Shown: positions 7,940-14,539 of the stretch, piece by piece
Layout of the letters: each line of letters begins with the position of its first letter
How positions within the stretch are numbered: the first letter of the stretch is position 1
Assembly: GCF_946479975.1 (NCBI RefSeq)
Contig: NZ_CAMLIX010000100.1
Span: 1 to 17,141 of the forward strand
DNA length: 17,141 bases
Reading direction: 5' to 3'
DNA from: an uncultured Flavobacterium sp.
GTDB lineage: Bacteria > Bacteroidota > Bacteroidia > Flavobacteriales > Flavobacteriaceae
Program-made: the position numbers and the translations under genes
The notes under the pieces: generated by a model
What the model saw: only the letters and a program-made list of their open reading frames with translations
What the model was told of the DNA's origin: nothing
Database searches by the model: none

Positions 7940-8494
7940 ATGCAGACTCATCTTGTTCTAATCTTTTTATTTTTTGGATTAACTTCAACTTTCGCTCAGG
8001 AAAAAACTACAATCATTTCAAAAGATAGTCTTACATCTGAAACGATTGATCCGCTGCGACCTGCAAAAGCATCTTTTTTTTCTGCTATTTTACCAGGTTT
8101 AGGTCAAGTTTATAATAAAAAATATTGGAAGGTTCCTTTAGTTTATGGAGCAATTGGAACTAGTACGTATTTGTATCTCGACAATCATAAAAAATATAAT
8201 ATTTACAGAGACGAATATAAAAACAGACTTGCGGGAAATGTAAGTGAAACATCGAGTTTGGCTGGATTAGATGAAAATAGGTTAATTCGCATTCAAAAAG
8301 GATTTCAAAGAAACCGAGATTTATCGGCACTATTTATTGTTGGGTTTTATATTCTAAATATAATTGATGCTAATATTGATGCCGCTTTATCACAATTTAA
8401 TGTGGATGAAAAACTTGCATTTAAACCTGCAATTATAAAAAACGATATTGCATCAAATAATAATTTTGGGTTTGCTATCAATTATTCATTTTAG
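7940..8494 (+). CDS. DUF5683-family envelope protein
   Basis: A 184-residue protein with an N-terminal signal peptide (hydrophobic to about residue 19, likely cleaved after TFA). The DUF5683 core follows: RPAKASFFSAILPGLGQVYNKKYWKVPLVYGAIG (about residues 41-74) is the hallmark Pro-Gly-Gly loop and first membrane segment, followed by the TYLYLDNHKKYNIYRDEYKNR helix and a second hydrophobic segment, LSALFIVGFYILNIIDANIDA. The short C-terminal tail ends in Phe, as in outer-membrane or barrel-like proteins. Family function is unknown. In many flavobacteria a DUF5683 gene sits with parA, parB and dapB; none of those is present here, so this may be an additional paralogue. A strong terminator follows 26 bases after the stop. 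Confidence 0.8.
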   Translation: MQTHLVLIFLFFGLTSTFAQEKTTIISKDSLTSETIDPLRPAKASFFSAILPGLGQVYNKKYWKVPLVYGAIGTSTYLYLDNHKKYNIYRDEYKNRLAGNVSETSSLAGLDENRLIRIQKGFQRNRDLSALFIVGFYILNIIDANIDAALSQFNVDEKLAFKPAIIKNDIASNNNFGFAINYSF

Positions 8495-8517
8495 AAAATG
8501 CACGTATATTCTTGAAT

Positions 8518-8548
8518 AAAAAAAATCACTCCTAAGAGTGATTTTTTT
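8518..8548. terminator. Bidirectional intrinsic terminator
   Basis: An 11-bp stem (8521-8531 with 8536-8546, core ATCACTC/GAGTGAT) has loop CTAA. It is flanked by 8 A on the left and ends in 7 T on the right. It terminates the DUF5683 transcript and could equally end a leftward transcript from the following spacer. Confidence 0.9.
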
Positions 8549-9057
8549 ATGGCATTATTGTGGTTTTGGTTAGATAGTTTTTATAGCGAAGTTGAAAAAC
8601 TGCATATCTATAAGAGTATTATTTTTAAATACGATTGAATGATTTCAATCTTGTTTGTCATCTGATTTTGATAGAAACTAATTTTCAATATAATTTAATG
8701 TTGTTGTATTATAATATCAAAAAGCGCATCAGTTACTTGAATTCTTAGCAAATATATAAAAATATTATTCTCAATAAATTATATATAAAAAAACTTAATT
8801 CGGATTTTTAAATGGTTTTTTCAAGTGAAGACGCAAAATGTGCTTTCAAGTCCCAATTCTAAAGTAAGTGTCATAGTGACGCTTTCAAAAAATAAAATTT
8901 ATTTTAAAATTTAAATTTTGAGAATATTCTTATTTTAAGAATAGTGAAATTAGAACTTGGGTGCAGGTTTAAAAGAAAAATCCTTTATCTTACGAGAAGA
9001 CAAAAGGACTTTTGTTATTTAAAAACGCTAATTTATTTTTTAAGAATAATTTCTAAT
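8549..9057. other. About 500-base gene-free AT-rich spacer
   Basis: I see no coding frame with family resemblance. Visible structure: GATTGAA/TTCAATC near 8634-8651; a minus-strand TATATTTG at 8749-8756; a small hairpin AAGTGTCA/TGACGCTT with loop TAG at 8866-8884 (one G-T pair); AT palindromes around 8890-8945; and an imperfect stem AAAAATCCTTT (8976-8986) with AAAGGACTTTT (9003-9013) that may end the leftward ACT-domain gene. A leftward small RNA ending in the 8518-8548 terminator is possible. Confidence 0.5.
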
Positions 9058-9714
9058 TTAGTTTTTTAGGTCTTTTATTACTTTAAAAGCAACATCAACC
9101 TGATCTTCTCCAACTAAAATGGTGAATTCATTTGAAGTCGAAATTACTTCATTAATAATAATTCCTTCCCAAGCCAAACGTTGGAAAATGAAATAATAAA
9201 TTCCAGGAACAACAATATTCTCTTTTGGTAATTTTACTGTAATTGAAGCTAAATTATCTAATTTCTGGATTAATTTCTCTCTCATAAAGTGTTTCTCAAC
9301 TAAATGATTTACACTACTGCTGACTACGATATTGGTTTCGTTAACACCACGAGATGAGGTATAAAAAATATCAGATAACGCATTAATGTCAGAAATTAAA
9401 TCGGCTTGTTTGTTCAAAACAGTTTCTGACGCTGCAAAAGTGTAATCTGTAAGTTCAGAACGAACTGTTATTTCGCCAATATTCTTAATTACTTTGTTGA
9501 TTTTGTGGTTTAGTTTAAAATCTAGTTCTTCTGTAAGTCTTTTTAATGACATTACAACAGCACCTTGTTTTACTTCTTTCCCAAACTCACTTTCTAATTC
9601 GGTCATAATATTTCGCGAAAGTGAAGTCAGGTTAATAATTCCGAGCGAGAGGGCGTTGAGTAGAAAGGGTTTTGTTTTAATGTAGTTTTCTACAATAGAA
9701 GAAACAGTTTTCAT
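9058..9714 (-). CDS. ACT-domain protein, aspartokinase-like regulatory family
   Basis: A 218-residue cytoplasmic protein. Residues 1-60 are helical (KTVSSIVENYIKTKPFLLNA and on, then MTELESEFGKEVKQGAVVMS), resembling a small DNA- or partner-binding helical module. The last 70 residues (ITVKLPKENIVVPGIYYFIF, then RLAWEGIIINEVISTSNEFTILV) have the beta-alpha-beta ACT pattern, most like the regulatory domains of aspartate kinases. The kinase catalytic domain is absent, so this is not an aspartokinase despite frequent annotation as such in Bacteroidota. The ligand is unknown; amino acids are the usual ACT ligands. It has its own promoter just past yraN, and its leader carries a 16-base A run ending 5 bases before the ATG, which may enhance or vary translation. 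Confidence 0.75.
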   Translation of the reverse strand: MKTVSSIVENYIKTKPFLLNALSLGIINLTSLSRNIMTELESEFGKEVKQGAVVMSLKRLTEELDFKLNHKINKVIKNIGEITVRSELTDYTFAASETVLNKQADLISDINALSDIFYTSSRGVNETNIVVSSSVNHLVEKHFMREKLIQKLDNLASITVKLPKENIVVPGIYYFIFQRLAWEGIIINEVISTSNEFTILVGEDQVDVAFKVIKDLKN

Positions 9715-9719
9715 AATTC

Positions 9720-9735
9720 TTTTTTTTTTTTTTTT
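9720..9735 (-). promoter_or_regulatory. A16 homopolymer in the leader of the ACT-domain gene
   Basis: On the minus strand 16 consecutive A precede GAATT and the ATG. A-rich leaders assist ribosome loading in Bacteroidota, and a tract this long at Shine-Dalgarno distance is prone to slippage. Its length may therefore set expression. The exact count may also be affected by sequencing. Confidence 0.55.
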
Positions 9736-9783
9736 GTAATTCGGTTGGTTGTTAATTTAACATTGCGATGTTATAAATCTCTG

Positions 9784-9814
9784 CAAATATAAATAAAAAA
9801 ACAAATTGTTACAA
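9784..9814 (-). promoter_or_regulatory. Promoter of the ACT-domain gene (-33 TTG, -7 TATATTTG)
   Basis: Minus strand: TTG (complement of 9812-9814), 20 bases, then TATATTTG (complement of 9784-9791). This matches the flavobacterial TTG-N17-23-TAnnTTTG promoter in sequence and spacing. Initiation near 9777 would give a leader of about 60 bases containing the A16 tract. Confidence 0.7.
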
Positions 9815-9824
9815 TTATAACAAT
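9792..9824 (-). terminator. Possible terminator of yraN overlapping the next promoter
   Basis: On the minus strand ATTGTTA and TAACAAT (9805-9811 and 9818-9824) pair around a 6-base loop, followed by a TTTG-T7 stretch. The 7-bp AT-rich stem is weak, so this is tentative. It begins 12 bases past the yraN stop and contains the -33 TTG of the next gene. Confidence 0.4.
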
Positions 9825-9835
9825 AAAAAATTATG

Positions 9836-10207
9836 TTAAAAGTGATAAAAAGCGTCGGTAAGGTGTTCAATTGCAAAGGATTCGCCGTTTTTATGGATCG
9901 CAATGATGTCAAAACGGATTTCTATATCGTCGTCAAAATCCTTTTCCCTATCGTTTATGTAGGCATTTACTGCTTTAATGAGTAATTGAATCTTTTTTGG
10001 TTTCACAAAATCTTGTGGAGAACCAAAATCTAAACTTGAACGTGTCTTTACTTCAACGATCGCTAAAATAGAATCTTTTTTTGCGATAATATCTATTTCG
10101 GCTTTTTGAAAAACGTAGTTTCGATGTTCAATTTTATATCCTTGTTCTTCAAGATGTGCAACAGCCAAATCTTCCCCTAATTTTCCTAAATCGTTATGTT
10201 CTGCCAT
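9836..10207 (-). CDS. yraN: YraN-family (UPF0102) predicted endonuclease-fold protein
   Basis: At 123 residues this is normal for the family. The PD-(D/E)xK nuclease fold is visible: Glu12 in LGKLGEDLA on the first helix, Asp39 in AEIDIIA, and Glu52-x-Lys54 in VEVKTR. The conserved helix follows (SPQDFVKPKKIQLLIKAVNAY), then RFDIIAI. YraN proteins are widespread, cytoplasmic and predicted to act on DNA, possibly in recombination or repair, but a defined substrate is not established. All putative catalytic residues are present. The gene follows the LD-carboxypeptidase gene on the same strand but is separated from it by about 180 bases of repeats, so a shared transcript is uncertain. Confidence 0.9.
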   Translation of the reverse strand: MAEHNDLGKLGEDLAVAHLEEQGYKIEHRNYVFQKAEIDIIAKKDSILAIVEVKTRSSLDFGSPQDFVKPKKIQLLIKAVNAYINDREKDFDDDIEIRFDIIAIHKNGESFAIEHLTDAFYHF

Positions 10208-10213
10208 TGTTGT

Positions 10214-10242
10214 AGTTTTCAGTCTCAGTCACAGTTTTCAGT
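10214..10242. repeat. Short copy of the CAGTCACAG / TTTTCAGT repeat
   Basis: Two AGTTTTCAGT-type units (10214-10222 and 10233-10242) surround CTCAGTCACAG. The same vocabulary fills the spacer at 13751-13896, so this is a second, shorter copy of one intergenic repeat family. It lies just upstream of the yraN start, in its leader. Confidence 0.65.
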
Positions 10243-10280
10243 GAATATTAGAGACTATTTTTGCTGAATAAATTATTGCA

Positions 10281-10337
10281 CGCAAAGACGCGAAGTAGCA
10301 AAGTGTGATTGAAACTTTGCTACTTCGCGTCTTTGCG
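10281..10337. repeat. Perfect 23-bp inverted repeat with 11-base loop
   Basis: The left arm 10281-10303 (begins CGCAAAGACGCG, ends TAGCAAAG) and right arm 10315-10337 are exact reverse complements around an 11-base loop. The arms are GC-richer than the surrounding spacer. Five T follow shortly on the right (10341-10345), but no rightward gene ends here, so it is more likely an interspersed palindromic element than a dedicated terminator. It may stabilise the 3' end of the leftward LD-carboxypeptidase message. Confidence 0.85.
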
Positions 10338-10388
10338 AGATTTTTATGTGGTATTTTGAGTTTCCTTTAAAAAAAGGATTATGCTAAA

Positions 10389-11393
10389 TTATCTTTTAAA
10401 AGTAACGGTACTTCCAGTTGCAGTAACGTCCATAGAAATAGTGTTTCCCATAATTAAAGCTCTGTTGTCTCTAATATGTCCAGCTGGAAAATTGAAAATT
10501 ACTGGAATGTTGTATTTTTTGGTAACATCATCAATAATTTCTAAAGCATTTTTCCCCCACGGCACTTCATTGTCTTTCATGCTTGTCATGCCACCAATGA
10601 TAATTCCTTTAAGGTTTTCTATACAGCCGTTTCGCTTCAAATTCATCATCATACGATCAATATGATACAGATATTCATCTAAATCTTCAATAAATAATAT
10701 TTTATCACGACAATCAATTGCAGATGGAGATCCTAATAAACTATATAAAATTGATAAATTACCTCCCACTAATTCTCCAGTCGCGCTTCCTAAACGATTC
10801 ATTGGAGTTGGACTAATAGTGTACGAAATTGGTTCACCAAATAAACTGGCTTTTAAGGAACTAACCGCATCTGGAGTTGCTCTAGGAACCGTTACAGGCA
10901 TAATTCCATGAAGCGATTTATAACCCATTGTGTTCAAATGATTGTGCAGAACTGTTACATCACTAAATCCGATCACCCATTTTGGATGTTGTTTGAATTT
11001 GGTAAAATCCAATAAATCTAACATTCTAACCGTTCCGTATCCGCCACGCACACACCAAATTGCTTTAATATTCGGATTGTCTAACTGTTTTTGAAAATCG
11101 GCAGCTCTCTGTTCGTCAGTTCCTGCCAATTGATGATAATCCAATCCGATTGTTGATCCAACAACGGCTTCTAAGCCCCAGCTGTGCAATAAATCTATTG
11201 TTGGTTTTAAATTGTCGTCAATGTTTTTTCGAGCAGTTGCAAGAAGAGCAACAGTATCTCCTTTTTGTAAATAAGGCGGTGTTATCATGATTTGTTGAGA
11301 ATGACAGTTGAATGATTGTAAAACAAAAATAAGAAATAGGAATTTGCAAAAGACAAAACGTCTCTTTATATATTGAAAGCAATTTGTGTTCAT
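10389..11393 (-). CDS. LD-carboxypeptidase, peptidase family S66 (muramoyltetrapeptide carboxypeptidase)
   Basis: A 334-residue serine peptidase predicted to remove the terminal D-Ala from L,D-bonded muropeptides in cell-wall recycling. The S66 triad is complete: Ser144 in VIGFSDVT, Glu236 in LFIEDLDE and His306 in FPAGHIRDN. Other family signatures are VALLATAR near the N-terminus, WCVRGGYGTVRML (about 113-125), and TGELVGGNLSIL. The chosen start adds about 33 residues with a hydrophobic core (FCKFLFLIFVLQSF), read as a signal peptide ending near HSQQ, so this copy is probably exported. Many homologues are cytoplasmic and begin near MITPPYLQKGD, which here is Met36 and remains an alternative start. 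It follows the serine hydrolase gene by 53 bases on the same strand, a likely operon. It is similar in fold to microcin-C immunity peptidases (MccF), which cannot be excluded. Confidence 0.88.
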   Translation of the reverse strand: MNTNCFQYIKRRFVFCKFLFLIFVLQSFNCHSQQIMITPPYLQKGDTVALLATARKNIDDNLKPTIDLLHSWGLEAVVGSTIGLDYHQLAGTDEQRAADFQKQLDNPNIKAIWCVRGGYGTVRMLDLLDFTKFKQHPKWVIGFSDVTVLHNHLNTMGYKSLHGIMPVTVPRATPDAVSSLKASLFGEPISYTISPTPMNRLGSATGELVGGNLSILYSLLGSPSAIDCRDKILFIEDLDEYLYHIDRMMMNLKRNGCIENLKGIIIGGMTSMKDNEVPWGKNALEIIDDVTKKYNIPVIFNFPAGHIRDNRALIMGNTISMDVTATGSTVTFKR

Positions 11394-11446
11394 TTTTTTT
11401 CTTTTGCCTAAATTTATAAAATTAATTTTTAAGGTTTTTGTTAAAG

Positions 11447-12523
11447 TTAGCCGCCATATTGTTTTTGTAATTCTTCCAAGAGCAGCATTAATCCTTTATC
11501 TGCTTTTTCAGATTGCACATTTGCAAATAATATAAAAGCTTTATTTATGTCTTTACAAATATATACTTTGGTTAAAAAAGTTCCAGGATTTCCGTAATGA
11601 AATGAATATTTTAAACCTGATTTTTGATTTATTTCAGAATACCATCCAAGAGAGAATTCAGAAAAGCCAAAATGCATTTTATTAAATTCATCTGCAGATA
11701 ATACTTCAGATTTTCCTAATAATCCTTTTAATTGCATTTGTGTAAATTTACAAAAATCAGGAAGATTTACATTAATATTTCCTGCTGATGAAAGCCAGTT
11801 TAGTTTGTAATTTACGAATGGTTTTTTGGGTTTTAAATCCTCGTCATGTCCCCAAGGTTGGTTTATATCAGCTACATTTGGCTGTCCGAAATCAAAATCA
11901 ATATTTAGGTTTTGACCAAGCTCTTTTACTAAAGTTTCATAACTTTTTCCGGTTGCTTTTTCGAGCATTAATCCAACTGCTACAAAACTTGGATTTGAGA
12001 AATAAACATCTTGTTTTTCACTAATGAATTGTTTCTGCCTAAAAAACCAAGCTATAAACTCATAACGTTGTTGTTGGTTATTTCCTTTTATTTCTTGTTG
12101 AGTGGGAGTATCATTTCCGTATGACCAAGTTGGAATAGGAACTCGAAACGTCAAAAAATCTTGTAAGGTTACATTGTAAATTTCAGGATTGCTTCCAGGT
12201 TTTAATTCAGGATATAAATCAAAAAATTTTGTATCCCATTTTATTTTTCCTTCTTTAACTATAGTAGCCGCAATATAACTTGTAATTGTTTTTGTAATAG
12301 ATCCTAAACGAAATTTATCATCAGTTTTTGCTTTATAAGAAGATTTATAACGCTGAAATCCTAACACCTCGCTTTCAAAAATAGAATCTGCAGAAACTAC
12401 TGCATATGCCAATTCTGGAATCTTATACTTTTTTCTAATTTTCTCCGCAAAAATATTGTTTGTTTGTCCATAGAAATTAAATAAGGAGCTAAATAAAATG
12501 ACTAAAAACAGTATTTTTTTCAT
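11447..12523 (-). CDS. Exported beta-lactamase-family serine hydrolase
   Basis: A 358-residue protein with a signal peptide (MKKILFLVILFSSLFNFYGQ, likely cleaved before Gln20). The class C beta-lactamase / PBP-like fold is indicated by SxxK in RLGSITKTI (Ser75, Lys78), helix IVKEGKIKWDTKFFDLYPEL, TLQDFLTF at 119-126 in place of the usual LLTHTSG segment, and the C-terminal HYGNPGT (about 309-315), which stands for the KTG/HxG motif. The YxN motif appears as FSN (175-177) within DVYFSNPSF, so the usual general-base Tyr may be Phe, with Tyr174 next to it. This could mean altered or lost activity, or an esterase or peptidase role rather than antibiotic hydrolysis. Substrate is unknown. It probably heads an operon with the LD-carboxypeptidase, which suggests a peptide or cell-wall substrate. 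Confidence 0.8.
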   Translation of the reverse strand: MKKILFLVILFSSLFNFYGQTNNIFAEKIRKKYKIPELAYAVVSADSIFESEVLGFQRYKSSYKAKTDDKFRLGSITKTITSYIAATIVKEGKIKWDTKFFDLYPELKPGSNPEIYNVTLQDFLTFRVPIPTWSYGNDTPTQQEIKGNNQQQRYEFIAWFFRQKQFISEKQDVYFSNPSFVAVGLMLEKATGKSYETLVKELGQNLNIDFDFGQPNVADINQPWGHDEDLKPKKPFVNYKLNWLSSAGNINVNLPDFCKFTQMQLKGLLGKSEVLSADEFNKMHFGFSEFSLGWYSEINQKSGLKYSFHYGNPGTFLTKVYICKDINKAFILFANVQSEKADKGLMLLLEELQKQYGG

Positions 12524-12573
12524 TGTATGAGATATCAGATTTTTTGCGCAATTTACTAGACATTTTTGAAAAA

Positions 12574-12581
12574 CAAATATA
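12574..12581 (-). promoter_or_regulatory. Candidate -7 element for the serine hydrolase gene
   Basis: The minus strand reads TATATTTG, an exact TAnnTTTG match 50 bases before the ATG. No TTG at normal spacing is obvious. Confidence 0.45.
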
Positions 12582-12624
12582 GTATACCGAAATTTTAATT
12601 TAATATATTTCTTACAATTTTAAT

Positions 12625-12632
12625 TAAATTTG
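12625..12632 (+). promoter_or_regulatory. Candidate -7 element for the nuclease/phosphatase-fold gene
   Basis: TAAATTTG matches TAnnTTTG and ends 20 bases before the ATG at 12653. It is arranged divergently from the element at 12574-12581 within a 129-base intergenic region. No TTG is seen at 17-23 bases. Confidence 0.45.
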
Positions 12633-12652
12633 CATGTAAAAATATTTTATAT

Positions 12653-13750
12653 ATGCCTTTAAGAATTAAATTTTGCCTGCTCTTTTGGTTTTCAATTGCA
12701 ACCTTATTTTCACAACCAAAAAAATACAAAATTCATACCGTCGCTTTCTACAATTTCGAAAATTTCTACGATACTGTTGATGATGCTTTTACAAATGATG
12801 ATGAATGGACGCCAAATGGCGCACAACATTGGACAACGGAAAAATACCAGCAGAAATTAAAAAATCTGGCAAAAGTTTTATCTGAAATTGGAACTCCAGA
12901 AAATTCAAACGCACCAGTTCTAATTGGAGGTGCTGAAATAGAAAATAGAGGTGTTTTAGAAGATTTAATAAAAGAACCCCAACTGCAAGAACTAGATTTA
13001 GGAATTATTCATTTTGATTCGCCAGACAAACGCGGAATTGATGTTGCGTTACTTTATCAGAAAAAATATTTTAGACCAACATCTTTCTCCAATATTCCCC
13101 TAATTATTTACAAAAAGAATATTCCGAAGAAAGAAGAAGAATTGGAGATTTTGGATGATGAAGTTGAAGTTAAAAAAGAAAACAATAATCGTGTTTTTAC
13201 GAGAGATCAGCTTTTGGTTTCTGGTTTTTTAGAAGAGGAAGAAATTCATATCATCGTTAACCACTGGCCTTCCAGATCGGGTGGAGAAAAGGCAACAACT
13301 TTATTTCGTGAAGCAGCAGGAAAATTAAACCGAAAAATTATCGATTCTTTACAGCAAATTAATCCAAATGCAAAGGTTTTGACAATGGGAGATTTTAATG
13401 ACGGACCTTTAAACAATAGCATAAAAAAAGGATTAGAGGCAAAAGGTAAAAAATCGGAAGTAAAAGAATTTGATGTTTTTAATCCGTTTGAAGAATTAGA
13501 AAACAAAGGATTGGGAACAATTGCATACCGAGATTCCTGGAGTATTTTTGATCAAATTATAATGACAGAATCTTTTTTAAAATCTGATTTTTCAACATAC
13601 CAATTTTGGAAAGCAGGAATTTTCAACAAACCTTATCTCATTCAAACTTCTGGTAGATATAAGGGGTATCCATTGAGAAACACACTTACAGAAGCTGGTT
13701 TTAGCGATCACTTTCCTGTTTATATTTATTTGATAAAAGAGCTTAGGTAA
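12653..13750 (+). CDS. Secreted endonuclease/exonuclease/phosphatase (EEP) family protein
   Basis: A 365-residue metal-dependent phosphoesterase with an N-terminal signal peptide (cleavage likely after LFS at residue 20). The EEP motifs occur in order: YNFENFYD (33-40, metal/phosphate Asn34), GGAEIENRGVL (92-102, metal Glu), DKRGIDVALLY (125-135), NHWPSRSGG (203-211, catalytic His204), MGDFND (245-250, Asp247/Asn249) and SDHFPV (351-356, Asp352/His353). All catalytic residues are present, so the enzyme should be active. Family members cleave DNA, RNA or phosphate esters. A secreted copy could scavenge nucleic acids or phosphate, but the substrate cannot be read from sequence. An acidic, Lys-rich insertion (about 155-180) is distinctive. 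The gene stands alone: it is divergent from the serine hydrolase and followed by a long repeat spacer. Confidence 0.85.
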   Translation: MPLRIKFCLLFWFSIATLFSQPKKYKIHTVAFYNFENFYDTVDDAFTNDDEWTPNGAQHWTTEKYQQKLKNLAKVLSEIGTPENSNAPVLIGGAEIENRGVLEDLIKEPQLQELDLGIIHFDSPDKRGIDVALLYQKKYFRPTSFSNIPLIIYKKNIPKKEEELEILDDEVEVKKENNNRVFTRDQLLVSGFLEEEEIHIIVNHWPSRSGGEKATTLFREAAGKLNRKIIDSLQQINPNAKVLTMGDFNDGPLNNSIKKGLEAKGKKSEVKEFDVFNPFEELENKGLGTIAYRDSWSIFDQIIMTESFLKSDFSTYQFWKAGIFNKPYLIQTSGRYKGYPLRNTLTEAGFSDHFPVYIYLIKELR

Positions 13751-13896
13751 GTTTTCAGTCGCAGTCACAGTATTCAGTCACAGTCACAGTCACAGTTTTC
13801 AGTTTACTGAGGCTGAAAACTGACTGTACAATGCGACTGAATACCGAGACTGAATACCGAGACTGAAAACTGAGACTAAAAACTGTGACTAAAAAC
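13751..13896. repeat. Dense CAGTCACAG / TTTTCAGT repeat spacer with self-complementary halves
   Basis: The left half (13751-13805) repeats CAGTCACAG and TTTTCAGT units, including three successive CAGTCA steps at 13776-13794. The right half (13806-13896) holds the complementary units CTGAAAACTGA, GACTGAATACCGA (twice in tandem, 13844-13869) and AACTGTGACTAAA. The halves can fold into long alternative hairpins. A short copy occurs at 10214-10242. This looks like an intergenic repeat family that has expanded by slippage between the EEP gene and the dioxygenase. Confidence 0.85.
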
Positions 13897-13936
13897 TTTT
13901 CACTAACTTAGCTTTTCAAAATTTAGATTTTAAAAA

Positions 13937-14476
13937 ATGGCTATAGCGAAACCTTTTAACCTGACGAAATGGATTGACGAAAATCGTCATTTATTGAAAC
14001 CGCCAGTTGGAAATAAAAACTTATACGTAGATTCTGGAGATTATATTGTGATGATTGTCGCAGGTCCGAATGCGAGAAAAGATTATCATTATAACGAAAC
14101 CGAAGAGCTTTTTTATCAATTAGAAGGCAGTATAAAAGTAGTGATTCAAGAAGATGGTCAGCGTAGGGAGATGGAACTTAACGCCGGCGATATGTATCTG
14201 CATCCAGCTAAAGTACCGCATTCTCCAGTTCGTTCTGAAGGTTCTATTGGTCTGGTAATTGAGCGTAAACGTGCCGGACAAGGTTTTACAGACGGATTGC
14301 TTTGGCATTGCGATAACTGCAATCATAAATTGTATGAAGTGTATTTTGAACTTCATAATATCGAGAAAGATTTTCTTCCTCATTTTGAGCATTTTTATAA
14401 TTCAGAAGAATTGAGAACTTGCGATAACTGCGGAACGGTTATGGAAAGTGATCCTAGATTTGTAGCGAAGAAATAG
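13937..14476 (+). CDS. 3-hydroxyanthranilate 3,4-dioxygenase
   Basis: A 179-residue cupin that opens the ring of 3-hydroxyanthranilate to 2-amino-3-carboxymuconate semialdehyde in the kynurenine route of tryptophan breakdown or quinolinate synthesis. The catalytic Fe(II) ligands are His51, Glu57 and His95; the substrate-binding residues are Arg47, Arg99 and Glu109. All are present and, apart from a one-residue shift in the last Glu, sit at the positions known for the bacterial enzyme of Cupriavidus. A second rubredoxin-like iron site, two CDNC motifs (Cys125/Cys128 and Cys162/Cys165), marks the bacterial homodimeric form. Length is typical. No other kynurenine-pathway gene is visible here; the downstream dehydrogenase belongs to a different ALDH group. 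The start ATG at 13937 follows an A-rich leader after the repeat spacer. The gene symbol commonly used is haaO or nbaC. Confidence 0.95.
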   Translation: MAIAKPFNLTKWIDENRHLLKPPVGNKNLYVDSGDYIVMIVAGPNARKDYHYNETEELFYQLEGSIKVVIQEDGQRREMELNAGDMYLHPAKVPHSPVRSEGSIGLVIERKRAGQGFTDGLLWHCDNCNHKLYEVYFELHNIEKDFLPHFEHFYNSEELRTCDNCGTVMESDPRFVAKK

Positions 14477-14499
14477 TTTGTTATTAAATATTTTACAGT

Positions 14500-14532
14500 A
14501 AACTCGACAGGTTTTTAAAACCTGTCGGGTTT
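14500..14532. terminator. Bidirectional intrinsic terminator between convergent genes
   Basis: A 16-bp stem with one G-T pair (14500-14515 with 14517-14532; core CGACAGGTTTT/AAAACCTGTCG) and a very short loop lies between the dioxygenase stop and the stop of the convergent phosphodiesterase gene. T-rich bases follow on the right (TTTCTTTTA), and TTTACTGTAAAA-like sequence lies on the other side. Confidence 0.85.
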
Positions 14533-14539
14533 CTTTTAT

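Noticed and set aside
9058..9714. Aspartate kinase
   Set aside because: Only an ACT-like C-terminal domain is recognisable; the amino-acid kinase catalytic domain is absent in 218 residues.
10281..10337. Terminal inverted repeats of an insertion sequence
   Set aside because: The arms are separated by only 11 bases and no transposase gene is present, so this is a hairpin, not a mobile gene's ends.
10381..10665. 94-codon plus-strand frame antisense to the LD-carboxypeptidase gene
   Set aside because: It lies over the conserved C-terminal catalytic region on the other strand; its hydrophobic look follows from the antisense of that sequence.
13751..13896. CRISPR-like array
   Set aside because: Units are 6-13 bases, variable and present in both orientations, with no constant spacer length and no cas gene nearby.
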